From: Sulfurospirillum halorespirans DSM 13726
GTDB lineage: Bacteria > Campylobacterota > Campylobacteria > Campylobacterales > Sulfurospirillaceae
Direction: 5' to 3'
Length of the DNA: 64,000 nucleotides
Assembly (NCBI RefSeq): GCF_001723605.1
Contig: NZ_CP017111.1
Location: forward strand, 2,852,001-2,916,000
Below, piece after piece: positions 1 through 9,249 of this stretch. How positions within the stretch are numbered: the first letter of the stretch is position 1; every line of letters starts with the position of its first letter. Under the pieces are notes generated by a model. It ran no database searches and was not told the DNA's origin. It was given only the letters and a program-made list of their open reading frames with translations. A program made the translations under genes and the position numbers.

Positions 1-53
1 CTTAAATACCTTGGAGTAGAATGAATTTACTTTCAAACTATTAGGAGGAATTC

Positions 54-584
54 ATGGTTAAAAAACTTTCTTTCGCACTGATGGTAGCGACACTTCCCCT
101 TTCCCTCTTTGCGGCTGAAACCAAAGTAGCACTCAACCTTGCAACAGCAACTGGCGTTGGTGAAAAAATCGGCGAAGTTACTATTTCTGAGACAAAATAC
201 GGTCTGGTATTTACCCCTTCTATTAAAGGCGTTCCAGCAGGCATTCATGGTTTCCATGTCCATGCAAATCCTAGTTGTGAACCCTTAAAAGCAGCCGATG
301 GCAAAGTAACGCCCGCAGGAGCGGCAGGTGGGCACTTTGACCCAAAAGCGACCAATGCACACAAAGGTCCTTACAGTGATGATGGTCACTTAGGCGATCT
401 TCCTGCACTTTATGCCGATGCCAACGGTGACATCACAACACCTGTTCTTGCTCCAAGACTTACGTCACTGGATCAAATCAAAGAACATGCTTTGATGCTT
501 CATGCAGGTGGAGACAATCACTCTGACCATCCAGCAATGCTTGGCGGGGGTGGTGCTCGTGTCGCATGTGGTGTTATCAAATAA
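54..584 (+). CDS. sodC: Periplasmic Cu/Zn superoxide dismutase
   Basis: Dismutates superoxide to peroxide and oxygen, in the periplasm. The 176-residue protein starts with a clear signal peptide ([20 protein letters not shown], cleavage near AAE). Metal-site histidines sit in [14 protein letters not shown] and in GGHFDP; the [13 protein letters not shown] stretch supplies further ligands, and [11 protein letters not shown] precedes the C-terminal [12 protein letters not shown], which holds the arginine and second disulfide cysteine typical of the family. Length is normal for bacterial SodC. The ATG is preceded by AGGAGGAATTC. It is monocistronic, with its own terminator and a fresh promoter before the next gene. 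Confidence 0.96.
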   Translation: MVKKLSFALMVATLPLSLFAAETKVALNLATATGVGEKIGEVTISETKYGLVFTPSIKGVPAGIHGFHVHANPSCEPLKAADGKVTPAGAAGGHFDPKATNAHKGPYSDDGHLGDLPALYADANGDITTPVLAPRLTSLDQIKEHALMLHAGGDNHSDHPAMLGGGGARVACGVIK

Positions 585-594
585 TTACACTCTC

Positions 595-630
595 AAAGAG
601 AGGAGAAAGCTCCTCTCTTTTCTCTCTTTT
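595..630 (+). terminator. Rho-independent terminator of sodC
   Basis: An 11-bp perfect stem (AAAGAGAGGAG at 595-605 with CTCCTCTCTTT at 610-620, 4-nt loop) begins 10 nt after the sodC stop and runs into a pyrimidine/T-rich tract to 630. Confidence 0.85.
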
Positions 631-761
631 ATTCCTCTTTTTGCCTCACAATAACAGTGTAAAATACTCAAACTTTTTTCGTCTTTAGTAGCTCTCTTAA
701 AAAAAGCTTTTCTACCAAAATAAGTTTTAAATTTTATACATTACTATATTGATAAACATAC

Positions 762-790
762 TTGACAATACCCTAGTAAAATGCTATTAT
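762..790 (+). promoter_or_regulatory. Sigma-70-type promoter of the sulfate assimilation operon
   Basis: TTGACA (762-767) and TATTAT (785-790) are separated by 17 bp. A strong AAAAAGGAGG ribosome site (801-810) follows before the ATG at 815. This is the only good promoter I see ahead of the run of tightly packed sulfur genes. Confidence 0.75.
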
Positions 791-814
791 TCTCCAAATT
801 AAAAAGGAGGCAAC

Positions 815-1042
815 ATGGTAGAGCACAAAAAACGTAGTATCGTTAAAGCGATCTCTTGGAGAACACTCGGAACGGTTGACACCATGTTGATCAGTTTTAT
901 CGTCACGGGAAGCCCACTTGCCGCCGTTTCTATCGGAGCGTTTGAGCTTCTCACCAAAACATTGCTATACTATTTTCATGAAAGAGCGTGGAATAAAATC
1001 GATTTTGGTCGCCAAAAAACACAACCAGAGTATCAAATATGA
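815..1042 (+). CDS. DUF2061 small membrane protein
   Basis: A 75-residue protein that fits the DUF2061 family (conserved KAISWRTLGTVDTM near the start and FELLTKTLLYYFHERAW near the end). Two hydrophobic segments (about residues 20-37 and 40-52) suggest a small inner-membrane protein. The function is not established. It is the first gene of the sulfur operon and its stop overlaps the cysH start (ATGA), so it is co-translated with APS reductase. A role tied to sulfate or sulfite handling is an inference from position only. Confidence 0.8.
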   Translation: MVEHKKRSIVKAISWRTLGTVDTMLISFIVTGSPLAAVSIGAFELLTKTLLYYFHERAWNKIDFGRQKTQPEYQI

Positions 1043-1734
1043 GCCAAACATACGAAATTAAGGTCGCAGAAGCGATTAACACACTTCAAGAACTCATTGG
1101 AGCCAAAGCTCTTAAAGTCACGTTGGCATTTAGCCATCAAAGTGAAGATGCCATCAACATCTCACTTGCGCAAAAAGCGGGCATTGAGTTTGATCTGTTT
1201 ACCCTTGAAACCCATAAGCTTTTTGATGAGTCATTAGCCTATGAAAAAGAGATCGAAACCTTTTTTGGCGTTGCGATCAAACGCTTTAGCGCAAGTGATG
1301 AACAGATCAAAGCATTGGAAGCAAAGGTCGGAGAGTTTGGCATTTTTGATAACATTGATCTGCGCAAAGAGTGTTGTCATGTACGTAAACTCATCCCTTT
1401 AGCACAGGCACTTAAGGGGTATGATGGCTGGATCAGCGGTATTCGCATCGCACAGTCGATTACAAGAAGCGATACAAAACTGGTAGAGTTTGACGGCAAA
1501 TTTGAACTCTTAAAGTTCAACCCACTCACCCATTTTAGCGATGAGGACGTGGAGCGTTATATGCACGAAAATGCCATTCCTCAAAATGCCTTATACGCCA
1601 AAGGCTTTAAAAGCATCGGCTGTAAGCCCTGTACACGCGCCATTAAAGAAGGCGAAGATATCAGAGCAGGCAGATGGTGGTGGGAAAACCCAGAACATAA
1701 AGAGTGCGGATTGCATCTGCATAAGGAGAAGTAA
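1039..1734 (+). CDS. cysH: Thioredoxin-dependent APS reductase (assimilatory)
   Basis: Reduces activated sulfate to sulfite with thioredoxin. The 231-residue protein has the PAPS-reductase fold and ends with the catalytic KECGLH motif. It carries ECCHVRK (near residue 112) and GCKPC (near 195), the CC...CxxC set that binds a [4Fe-4S] cluster. Those cysteines mark the family that uses adenylyl sulfate (APS) rather than PAPS. This agrees with the operon, which has CysD and CysN but no APS kinase. Start overlaps DUF2061 by 4 nt; cysD follows after 3 nt. Confidence 0.93.
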   Translation: MSQTYEIKVAEAINTLQELIGAKALKVTLAFSHQSEDAINISLAQKAGIEFDLFTLETHKLFDESLAYEKEIETFFGVAIKRFSASDEQIKALEAKVGEFGIFDNIDLRKECCHVRKLIPLAQALKGYDGWISGIRIAQSITRSDTKLVEFDGKFELLKFNPLTHFSDEDVERYMHENAIPQNALYAKGFKSIGCKPCTRAIKEGEDIRAGRWWWENPEHKECGLHLHKEK

Positions 1735-1737
1735 GTA

Positions 1738-2616
1738 ATGGATCATTTAGACAGACTCGAAGCCCAGAGTATCTACATTTTGCGAGAAGCGTACAGAAGC
1801 TTCCCAAACCTTGCCATGCTTTGGAGCATCGGCAAAGATAGCACGGTACTTTTGTGGCTCACACGAAAAGCATTTTTTGGGCATGTGCCGTATCCGCTCG
1901 TGCACATCGACACGGCGTTTAAAATTCCTGAGATGATCAAATACCGCGATGAAATCGCGATTCAATGGGACTTAAACTTAGTCGTTGGACAAAACAAAGA
2001 AGCGCTTGCAAAAGGTGAGACCTTTGTGAATGGACTTGATCGCCTCAGCTGCTGTAAAAAACTTAAAAGCGACGCGCTCAAAAATACGCTTGATGGAACA
2101 TGGGCACGCCGTAAATGGAATCCTTACAAAAAAGTATGGGAAGATGAGTTGAACGGCTCACCTTACACGGGTGTTATTGTCGGCGTTCGTGCAGATGAAG
2201 AAGGCAGTCGCTCCAAAGAGCGTGTTTTCTCAGCGCGTGATGAAAAAAGTGAGTGGGATGCCAGTACCCAACCACCAGAGCTTTGGAATCAGTACAAAAC
2301 CGATTTTGCACCAGGTACGCATGTGCGCATTCACCCACTTTTAGAGTGGACGGAGCTGAACATTTGGGAGTATATCGAGAGGGAAAATATTCCTATTATC
2401 AACCTCTATTTTGATCAAGGTAATGGCAAACGATACCGTTCTTTAGGATGTTTTCCATGTACGGCACCTGTCGATTCACAGGCTCGTAATCCAAAAGAGA
2501 TCATCGAAGAGCTCACCTCTGGTAAGTTTAAAGACATCGCGGAACGTTCAGGCCGAGCGCAAGATAAAGACGGTGGTGGCACACTTGAAGCACTAAGAAA
2601 AGAAGGATATATGTAA
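1738..2616 (+). CDS. cysD: Sulfate adenylyltransferase subunit 2
   Basis: Catalytic ATP pyrophosphatase subunit that makes APS from ATP and sulfate together with CysN. At 292 residues it is near the usual 300. Visible motifs are the P-loop-like [13 protein letters not shown] (about residues 29-41), [24 protein letters not shown], and the C-terminal [13 protein letters not shown]. The stop codon overlaps the cysN start by one base (TAATG), which implies translational coupling. Confidence 0.96.
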   Translation: MDHLDRLEAQSIYILREAYRSFPNLAMLWSIGKDSTVLLWLTRKAFFGHVPYPLVHIDTAFKIPEMIKYRDEIAIQWDLNLVVGQNKEALAKGETFVNGLDRLSCCKKLKSDALKNTLDGTWARRKWNPYKKVWEDELNGSPYTGVIVGVRADEEGSRSKERVFSARDEKSEWDASTQPPELWNQYKTDFAPGTHVRIHPLLEWTELNIWEYIERENIPIINLYFDQGNGKRYRSLGCFPCTAPVDSQARNPKEIIEELTSGKFKDIAERSGRAQDKDGGGTLEALRKEGYM

Positions 2617-3989
2617 TGCAAAGACTCAATATTGTCATCACAGGACACGTCGACCACGGTAAGAGTACGCTCATTGGAAGGCTTCTTGCCGACACCGACT
2701 CATTGCCACAAGGAAAACTGGAGAGCGTGAAAAAGATGTGCGAAAACAACGCACGTCCGTTTGAGTACGCTTTCTTGCTTGACGCACTTGCCGATGAGCA
2801 GAAACAAGGCATTACCATCGACAGTGCACGCGTCTTTTTTCAAAGTAAAAAACGAGAGTACATCATCATCGATGCACCTGGTCACATCGAATTTTTGAAA
2901 AACATGATCAGTGGAGCGTCACGTGCTGAGGCGGCTTTGCTTCTCATTGACGCCAAAGAGGGTGTGGCTGAAAACTCCAAACGTCACGGTATGTTGCTCT
3001 CACTTTTAGGCATCAAACAAGTGGCGATTGTGGTCAATAAAATGGACTTGGTTAATTTTAGTGAAATCGCCTTTACGAAATTGAAAGTGGAATACAGCGA
3101 GTACCTCGCAACACTGGGCATTAAAAGCGACATTTTCATTCCTATCAGTGCGCGTGAAGGTGTGAACCTCATCGAGCATTCTGCCTCAACGCCATGGTAT
3201 AAAGGACCAACGGTTTTAGAAATTTTAGATAGTTTCAAAAGCGTGGAAGAAAAAGAGAATGATGACTTTAGAATGCCATTACAAGATGTGTACAAGTTTA
3301 CACGTGACAACGATGACCGTCGAATTTATGCGGGAACCGTGACTAGTGGTGAGCTCAATGTCGGTGATGAAGTGGTTTTTTACCCTTCACTCAAACGCTC
3401 CAAAGTCGCAAGCATCGAGAGTTTTAACACCGAAGTGAAAACGAGTGTCAAAGAAAGCGAAGCCATTGGGTTTACGCTTGAAACACAAATTTACGTGCGA
3501 AACGGTGACGTAGTAGCACGTGCAGACCAGAGTGCGCCTAGAGTTAGTAACCGATTTGAAGCGAATCTTTTTTGGTTGGGTGTAAAGCCACTAGAGCTTG
3601 ATAAACCGTATAAAATAAAGATCGGTTCGGCGCAAAGTACCATCTATCTTGAAGAGATCAAACGTGTCATCGATGGCGATACGCTAGATCGTGCCGATGA
3701 GCCAAGTGTGGGACGCCATGAAGCAGCATGTGTTATCTTTAGGGTACACGATCTTTTGGCGATGGAGCTTTTTGCGGAAAACCAAAAGCTAGGTCGTTTT
3801 GTCATCGTCGATGAGTTTGACATAGCAGGCGGTGGTATCATCACTGAAGTGTTAGAGCAGTACACAACGAGGCGCACAAAGTCTTTACATGTAAACTCTG
3901 TTTTGGTTGACAAAGCAGGCGAAAGTGCAGAGTTTGAAGAGGAGCTTTTTGCCCTACTTCGTAAACATTTCCCACATCAATTTAATTAA
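2616..3989 (+). CDS. cysN: Sulfate adenylyltransferase subunit 1 (GTPase)
   Basis: Regulatory GTPase of ATP sulfurylase, whose GTP hydrolysis drives APS formation by CysD. The 457-residue protein shows elongation-factor G motifs: [10 protein letters not shown] (residues 10-19), DAPGHIEF and NKMDLV, then EF-Tu-like beta-barrel domains. It stops there with no fused APS kinase (CysC) domain, matching the APS-type CysH upstream. One TTTACATGTAAA palindrome (3884-3895) lies in frame as Leu-His-Val. Confidence 0.95.
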   Translation: MQRLNIVITGHVDHGKSTLIGRLLADTDSLPQGKLESVKKMCENNARPFEYAFLLDALADEQKQGITIDSARVFFQSKKREYIIIDAPGHIEFLKNMISGASRAEAALLLIDAKEGVAENSKRHGMLLSLLGIKQVAIVVNKMDLVNFSEIAFTKLKVEYSEYLATLGIKSDIFIPISAREGVNLIEHSASTPWYKGPTVLEILDSFKSVEEKENDDFRMPLQDVYKFTRDNDDRRIYAGTVTSGELNVGDEVVFYPSLKRSKVASIESFNTEVKTSVKESEAIGFTLETQIYVRNGDVVARADQSAPRVSNRFEANLFWLGVKPLELDKPYKIKIGSAQSTIYLEEIKRVIDGDTLDRADEPSVGRHEAACVIFRVHDLLAMELFAENQKLGRFVIVDEFDIAGGGIITEVLEQYTTRRTKSLHVNSVLVDKAGESAEFEEELFALLRKHFPHQFN

Positions 3990-3999
3990 GGAATAGAGA

Positions 4000-4206
4000 A
4001 TGAAATTAACCATTAACGGAGAAGCAAAAGAGATTAAGGACGGCGTAACGCTTCCAGAATTACTCATTATTGAAAATGTTGAACAACCCGACATGGTCTC
4101 GGTGCAACTCAATGACGAATTTGTAAGACAAGACGAACACAAAAGTATCACACTTAAAGAGGGCGATGAGATCAACTTTTTATACTTCATGGGAGGTGGC
4201 GCGTGA
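4000..4206 (+). CDS. hcyS: HcyS-like sulfur-carrier protein with capped C-terminus
   Basis: A 68-residue ubiquitin-fold sulfur carrier of the ThiS/MoaD type. It ends MGGGA, so the Gly-Gly needed for thiocarboxylate formation is blocked by a final alanine. This is the arrangement described for Wolinella succinogenes HcyS, whose terminal Ala is removed by the HcyD protease before HcyF adenylates the glycine. The neighbours fit: a ThiF-like enzyme, a JAMM protease, sulfite reductase and MetY. Its stop overlaps the next start (GTGA). It could instead serve thiamine synthesis, but no other thi gene is near. Confidence 0.88.
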   Translation: MKLTINGEAKEIKDGVTLPELLIIENVEQPDMVSVQLNDEFVRQDEHKSITLKEGDEINFLYFMGGGA

Positions 4207-5009
4207 AAGAGTTTAGCGATGAGGAATTAGAGCGTTATTCGCGCCACATCATCCTTCAAGATGTCGGCATAGAAGGTCAAGAGAAGATTGCTAATTCTAA
4301 GATTTTAGTGATCGGAGCAGGCGGACTTGGCTCTCCTGTAGCACTTTACTTAGCCGCAGCAGGTGTTGGAGAAATCGGCATCGTGGATGGTGATGTGGTT
4401 GATCTTTCAAACCTTCAACGTCAAGTCATTCACGCCACAGCCGACATCGGTGTACCAAAAGTTCTCTCGGCTAAAGCGAAAATGGAAGCGATCAACCCAA
4501 ATGTTAAAGTGACCGTGTATCAAAAGTTTTTGGATGCTTCCAACATTTTGGACATTATCAAAGGGTATGACTTTGTCATTGATGGAACCGACAATTTTTC
4601 GGCGAAATTTTTGATTAACGATGCGTGTATCTTGGCAAATGTACCTTATTCACACGGTGGCATTTTACGTTTTGGTGGACAAACGATGACCATTAAACCT
4701 CACGAGAGTGCATGTTACGCGTGTGTGTTTGATAGCCCTCCACCTGCGAATGCGATTCCTACATGTTCAAGTGCAGGTATTTTAGGAGCGGTTGCGGGTA
4801 TGCTTGGAACCATTCAAGCCGCAGAAGCACTCAAATACATCGTCGGTGTCGGTGAACCACTCTACAACAGACTCTTAACCTTTGATGCCAAAACGATGAA
4901 CTTTAGAAATGTGAATTTCAAAAAAAACCCAAAATGCCGCGTCTGTGGTGGAGAGGGAATTAAAGAGATACGCGACTACGAAGCCGTTGTATGTGAGGCA
5001 AAATTATGA
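4203..5009 (+). CDS. hcyF: HcyF-like ThiF/MoeB adenylyltransferase
   Basis: An E1-like enzyme expected to adenylate the C-terminal glycine of HcyS. The 268-residue protein opens with the family signature ELERYSRHIILQDVGIEGQE. It has the nucleotide loop VIGAGGLGSPVALYL, the DGDVVDLSNLQRQ segment, and zinc-type cysteine pairs CYACVF and CRVCGG. The start is GTG at 4203, overlapping hcyS by 4 nt; hcyD overlaps its stop by 4 nt. It resembles MoeB and ThiF, and the HcyF assignment rests on the operon. Confidence 0.9.
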   Translation: MKEFSDEELERYSRHIILQDVGIEGQEKIANSKILVIGAGGLGSPVALYLAAAGVGEIGIVDGDVVDLSNLQRQVIHATADIGVPKVLSAKAKMEAINPNVKVTVYQKFLDASNILDIIKGYDFVIDGTDNFSAKFLINDACILANVPYSHGGILRFGGQTMTIKPHESACYACVFDSPPPANAIPTCSSAGILGAVAGMLGTIQAAEALKYIVGVGEPLYNRLLTFDAKTMNFRNVNFKKNPKCRVCGGEGIKEIRDYEAVVCEAKL

Positions 5010-5401
5010 TAAAAATCCCACAAAGCGTGTACGATGAAATCGTCGCACACGCACTTAGAGATAACCCGATTGAAGCGTGTGGTTATCTTGCAGGCATCAA
5101 TGGCGAAGTGAAATACGCCATCCCTATGAAAAATACGGATGCAAGCAATGAACACTTCAGCTTTGATCCGCAAGAACAGTTTGATGCGTTTAAAAAGACG
5201 CAAAAAGAGGGGCTTAGACTTATTTCCGTCTATCACTCTCACCCAGAAACACCCGCTCGTCCGAGCGAAGAGGACATTCGTTTAGCATTTGATCCTAATG
5301 TCAGTTATATTATCGTCTCACTTGCAGGCGAGGTTCCTGATATGAAGTCATTTATTATTAAAAATAAAACGGTTGAAAAAGAAGAAATTAACATTATTTA
5401 A
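5006..5401 (+). CDS. hcyD: HcyD-like JAMM metalloprotease
   Basis: A 131-residue Mov34/MPN/PAD-1 protein with the zinc signature YHSHPETPARPSEED (HxH then SxxD, about residues 75-89) and an upstream glutamate in EACGYL (residues 23-28). In Wolinella the homologous HcyD clips the terminal Ala from HcyS to expose Gly-Gly; here HcyS ends GGGA, so substrate and protease sit side by side. Translation is coupled to hcyF by an ATGA overlap. Related enzymes (Mec+ of the CysO pathway) perform a different cleavage. Confidence 0.9.
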   Translation: MIKIPQSVYDEIVAHALRDNPIEACGYLAGINGEVKYAIPMKNTDASNEHFSFDPQEQFDAFKKTQKEGLRLISVYHSHPETPARPSEEDIRLAFDPNVSYIIVSLAGEVPDMKSFIIKNKTVEKEEINII

Positions 5402-5455
5402 AGTCCGTAAAGCGCGTTGTAAAATGTAAAACAGCTTACGAAACAACCTTCTATC

Positions 5456-5522
5456 GACACGGCTGAGGCACGATGGGAGCCCCGAAACGCTCCGCTTATT
5501 CGTCCCATCGGCTCAAAGTGTC
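5456..5522 (+). other. GC-rich stem-loop between hcyD and sulfite reductase
   Basis: The 196-bp gap 5402-5597 has no gene. GACAC (5456-5460) pairs with GTGTC (5518-5522) and CGATGGGA (5471-5478) with TCCCATCG (5503-5510), enclosing a GC-rich loop. Outside this, GTAAAGCGCG (5407-5416) can pair with CGCGTTTTAC (5541-5550). The gap ends with a TTTACATGTAAC motif and the ribosome site of the next gene. It could be an attenuator, processing site or small RNA. Confidence 0.5.
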
Positions 5523-5597
5523 TCTTTCAGGTCATTTCTTCGCGTTTTACTCTGAACTGCTTTACAGTTTTACATGTAACGATAAGGAGTTACGATT

Positions 5598-7880
5598 ATG
5601 AGTAGATATGAAATTCCCCAAATGGTCTATGAAGACCTTGAAGTTTTTAAAAAAAACCATGCCGAGTTTTTGGCTGGAACGCTTGATGAGCTTACCTTTA
5701 AAACAATGCGAGTCCCTTTTGGTGTGTATGAACAACGCGCGGCCAACACTTTTATGGTGCGTATCAAACTGGCTGGCGGCATCTTAACCCCCAAACAACT
5801 TTTAACGCTCTCCGACTTAGCTGAAAAGTACGCGCACGAGGCAATTCATATCACCACACGTGGTGGCGCACAGCTTCACTATGTCAAGATTGAAGACATC
5901 ATCGACATTATCACAACATTGCACAGCATCGACCTCAGTGGTCGTGGTGGCGGAGGCAATACCGTCCGTAACGTTATGGCTGACCCACTCGCAGGAACGG
6001 CTAAAGATGAGATTTTTGATGTCTCTCCGTATGCCCTTGCGATGACCTCTAAGATGCTAGAGCAAAAAGACTCGTTTGCACTTCCACGAAAGTTCAAAAT
6101 CACCTTTAGTGGCTCAGAAGCAGACCGTGGTTACGCCACGATTCACGATGTTGGCTTTATCGCTAAGATTCAAGATGGCGTGAAAGGCTTTAAACTCTTT
6201 ACCGCTGGTGGTATGGGTGCAAAATCACGCTTGGGAACACTGTTGCGTGACTTTGTGCCAGATACTGAAGTCTTTTTGTACTCTCAAGCGATCAAACAAG
6301 TGTTTGACAAATACGGTAACCGCAAAAACAAACATGCTGCACGCCTTCGCTTTTTATTTGAAGATCTTGGTCTCGAAGAGTTTAACAAACTCCTTGACGT
6401 GGAGCTTAAAGCGGTAAAAGCCAAAGGTGACTGGGAGATGCCAATCACTGAAATTGAGCGTGACTTCGGCGACACAACACATGAGCCTTTCGCTGTTCCT
6501 GAAAATATTAAAAAATGGTGGAACCGTTACGTGTACGCCCAAAAACAAGAAGGGCTTTACGGATGTAAAGTGCCTGTGCATTTAGGCGACATTCATTTCG
6601 AAAATGCACGCAACCTTGCCAATGCACTGCTTCCATTTGGTGAAGACGTGCTTCGTTTTACAGGCGATCAAAACCTTTACATCAGAAACCTAACAGCGCC
6701 TCAAATGGCAAGTTTGCACGACATCTTGCAAAATTTCTCGAAAGATGTGGCAAAACCAACGCTCTTTGGTGATATGGTCGCGTGTACCGGTGCAGCAACG
6801 TGTCAGCTGGGCATTGCTCGCCCTCGTGGTGCAGTCGATGCGATTCAAAAGCGTCTCAATAAACTCATTGATGAACGTGACTATGATGCTCTTCAAGGAT
6901 TTAAAATCCATTTATCGGGTTGTCCGAACAGTTGTGGAAAACACCTCATCGGCGATCTTGGATTTTTCGGAAAAGTTCAACGCAATGAGGGCTACTCCTA
7001 CCCTGCCTACAACGTCGTAGCAGGTTCACGCACCCATGGTGATGGCAGTGTGTACGCGCAAAAAGCGGGTGATGTTGCAGCCTTTCATGTTCCAGCTTTT
7101 GTGGAAGAAGTTTTGGATACGTGGCTTTTACATGTAAAGGCTTATAAGAGTTTTGCAGACTGGATTGATGATGGTGGTCTTGCTATCATCACAGAGATCA
7201 GCAAAAAATACGTCGATATTCCTTCGTTCAAAGAGGATAAAAACCCTTACTTTGACTATGACGCGGTGGAACTCTTCTCGCTAAAAGGTCGAGGAACAGG
7301 TGAGTGTAGTGCAGGTATGTATGACCTTATCGAAGCCGATAAAAAGGCACTTAAAGAAGCGTTAGAGAAAGAGGAAAAAGACTATGAGTTGATTCGTCTT
7401 TTAGCCGCTCGTATGCTTTTGGTGACACGTGGCGAAGATGCGCGTGATAAAGCAGGTGTTCTCAAAGCCTTTAAAACACTTTTTGTCGATACAACACTGC
7501 TCAATGCCTACTTTGGCACGATGCTAGAGGGTGATGCGGATGAAAAATCCATCGAGCTGGCAGAAGAAGTTATCAAGCTTTACGAGACAATGGACAATAC
7601 CCTGAAATTTGCGAAAGAAAAAGAGCTCGCAGCAGCGGCTACGCAGACCGAAGTAAAATCAGCCCATTTTAAAGACCTCAGCGGTGTGGCGTGCCCGATG
7701 AACTTTGTCAAAACAAAGATGGAACTCTCTAAAATCGGAAGTGGCGAAGTCTTGGAAATTTTACTCGATGATGGCGCACCGATTGACAACGTGCCAAAAT
7801 CGGTGGCAAGCGAAGGACACACCGTCGAAGCGACTACCAAAGAGGGTAATGGCTGGCGTGTAAGGATCGTGAAAAAATGA
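5598..7880 (+). CDS. Assimilatory sulfite reductase with C-terminal TusA-like domain
   Basis: A 760-residue nitrite/sulfite reductase-family protein expected to reduce sulfite to sulfide. The duplicated ferredoxin-like and sirohaem domains fill residues 1-560. Cluster cysteines lie in ACTGAATCQLG (about 395-405) and LSGCPNSCGKH (about 438-448). An alpha-helical linker follows (about 570-690), then a roughly 70-residue TusA/SirA-like domain with the signature GVACPMNFVKTK. That Cys-Pro motif carries persulfides in TusA. The fusion suggests that sulfur is handed on rather than released, perhaps to HcyS. The next gene, a sirohaem synthase, overlaps by 4 nt. The electron donor is not encoded here. 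Confidence 0.88.
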   Translation: MSRYEIPQMVYEDLEVFKKNHAEFLAGTLDELTFKTMRVPFGVYEQRAANTFMVRIKLAGGILTPKQLLTLSDLAEKYAHEAIHITTRGGAQLHYVKIEDIIDIITTLHSIDLSGRGGGGNTVRNVMADPLAGTAKDEIFDVSPYALAMTSKMLEQKDSFALPRKFKITFSGSEADRGYATIHDVGFIAKIQDGVKGFKLFTAGGMGAKSRLGTLLRDFVPDTEVFLYSQAIKQVFDKYGNRKNKHAARLRFLFEDLGLEEFNKLLDVELKAVKAKGDWEMPITEIERDFGDTTHEPFAVPENIKKWWNRYVYAQKQEGLYGCKVPVHLGDIHFENARNLANALLPFGEDVLRFTGDQNLYIRNLTAPQMASLHDILQNFSKDVAKPTLFGDMVACTGAATCQLGIARPRGAVDAIQKRLNKLIDERDYDALQGFKIHLSGCPNSCGKHLIGDLGFFGKVQRNEGYSYPAYNVVAGSRTHGDGSVYAQKAGDVAAFHVPAFVEEVLDTWLLHVKAYKSFADWIDDGGLAIITEISKKYVDIPSFKEDKNPYFDYDAVELFSLKGRGTGECSAGMYDLIEADKKALKEALEKEEKDYELIRLLAARMLLVTRGEDARDKAGVLKAFKTLFVDTTLLNAYFGTMLEGDADEKSIELAEEVIKLYETMDNTLKFAKEKELAAAATQTEVKSAHFKDLSGVACPMNFVKTKMELSKIGSGEVLEILLDDGAPIDNVPKSVASEGHTVEATTKEGNGWRVRIVKK

Positions 7881-9145
7881 GTACCTTAGGCATCGCACTC
7901 ACGCCAAAACGCACACTTTTGATTGGGGCGGGCAAAGTCGCCGCACAAAAAGCGCGCGTACTGGACAGTCTTGATTTTGCGTACGAAATCGTCGCAGCAT
8001 CAAAGCTCGATGCCTATTTTGAATCCAAAATCTTTACATGTAAAGCGTTTGAGGATGCTGATGCAGAGGGCTTTGAAGTGATTATTGACGCGACCGGCAA
8101 TGAGCAGGTGACCAAGCGTTTGGTTGCCCTAAAACCGCTTCATCATTTTTGGCTCAATGTTGTCGACGTCCCTGAACTCTGCGATTTTTACTTTAGTGCG
8201 CTGACACGCCGTGGAGACATTCAAGTTGCCGTGAGTAGTGGAGGCAGTTCGCCAACCTTGGCGCAAGTCATTCGTAATAAGATCGAAAAAATTTTACCGC
8301 GTGATCTGACCTCACTCATCGACAGACTGAAAAACGAGCGTAAAAAACCCGATCGTGATTTGGATAAACTCAAAGAGATTGCCAAAGCAGGTGTGGGAAA
8401 AGTGTTTCTTATCGGCTGTGGAACAGGCTATGTCGGAAACCTCACACTCGATGCACTAAATGCGTTTGAACTGCTCGATGTAGCATTAGTGGATGCGTTG
8501 GTCTCGCAGGAGATTCGCGCCCTGATTCCGCTTACATGTAAAGTCGTCGATGTGAGCAAAAAGAAGGGGTTCCACTCCAAAAGTCAAGATGAAATTAACG
8601 CACTTTTGGTCGAATACGCGAAGCAAGGGTTGGTTGTTGGACGCCTAAAAGGAGGCGATCCGCTTCTGTTTGGGCGTTTGGGTGAAGAGAAGCAGGTTTT
8701 GGCTCAGCACGGCATCTCCTTTGAGGTCATTAATGGCATTACGTCAGCCCTAAGATCATGTACCGTTTCAGGCATTGTGCCAACGATTCGTGACATTTCC
8801 AAAGGGGTGACCATAGTCTCGGCACACCTTCGAGAAACGCTTTTCAACGATGATTGGGTGGGCATTTTAAAACAACCGTTACACACGGTAATCGTTTTGA
8901 TGGCGCACAGTTTTGCGAAAAAAATCGAAGATGCCATTGCAAAACAAGAGATCGACCCCAACCTTCCTGCCGCGTTTGTCTCGAAGATTGACCTGCCCGA
9001 TCAGATTACCATAGTGGGAACTGTGGGAAAATTGGATAAAATGGCAACACTATGTGCCACACCCGCGGTTCTCATCATTGGTGAGTGTGTCGCAAAAGAG
9101 AACATTTTACCAGCCGAAAATAGCGGCAAAATCATTTACATGTAA
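7877..9145 (+). CDS. cysG: CysG-like sirohaem synthase (dehydrogenase/ferrochelatase plus uroporphyrinogen methyltransferase)
   Basis: A two-domain protein of 422 residues that should make sirohaem for the sulfite reductase upstream. The N-terminal part (1-150) is a precorrin-2 dehydrogenase type: LLIGAGKVAAQKARVL binds NAD, and a CysG-like SSGGSSPTLAQVIRNKIE follows. The C-terminal part (170-400) is a tetrapyrrole methylase with GRLKGGDPLLFGRLGEE. Its first SAM loop reads GCGTGY where GAGPGD is usual, a divergent form. Two palindromes lie in frame as Thr-Cys-Lys, and a third (9135-9146) supplies the end Tyr-Met-stop. Confidence 0.9.
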   Translation: MSTLGIALTPKRTLLIGAGKVAAQKARVLDSLDFAYEIVAASKLDAYFESKIFTCKAFEDADAEGFEVIIDATGNEQVTKRLVALKPLHHFWLNVVDVPELCDFYFSALTRRGDIQVAVSSGGSSPTLAQVIRNKIEKILPRDLTSLIDRLKNERKKPDRDLDKLKEIAKAGVGKVFLIGCGTGYVGNLTLDALNAFELLDVALVDALVSQEIRALIPLTCKVVDVSKKKGFHSKSQDEINALLVEYAKQGLVVGRLKGGDPLLFGRLGEEKQVLAQHGISFEVINGITSALRSCTVSGIVPTIRDISKGVTIVSAHLRETLFNDDWVGILKQPLHTVIVLMAHSFAKKIEDAIAKQEIDPNLPAAFVSKIDLPDQITIVGTVGKLDKMATLCATPAVLIIGECVAKENILPAENSGKIIYM

Positions 9146-9168
9146 AGGCTAATCAGCTGTCTAAAAAA

Positions 9169-9249
9169 AGCACCAACGGTGCGCGGGCTCGCTGCCGAAG
9201 CGAACTCAGCGTTAGCGTAGCGTGAGAAGCTTTGCTTTGAGCGCGTGTC
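9169..9249 (+). repeat. Intergenic repeat, copy 1 (about 80 bp)
   Basis: This copy aligns without gaps to the reverse strand of 37973-38054. The first 20 bases match at 19 positions (AGCACCAACGGTGCGCGGGC here), and a second block around GAAGCTTTGCTTT is also shared. It contains a GCACC/GGTGC hairpin at 9170-9181. It lies in the 155-bp gap between cysG and metY, inside an imperfect inverted repeat (AATCAGCT at 9151-9158, AGCTGATT at 9271-9278), so the gap RNA could fold as one long stem. Confidence 0.65.

Noticed and set aside
4000-4206. ThiS of thiamine synthesis
   Set aside because: No thiG or other thiamine gene is near, and the terminal Ala with an adjacent JAMM protease and MetY points to HcyS.
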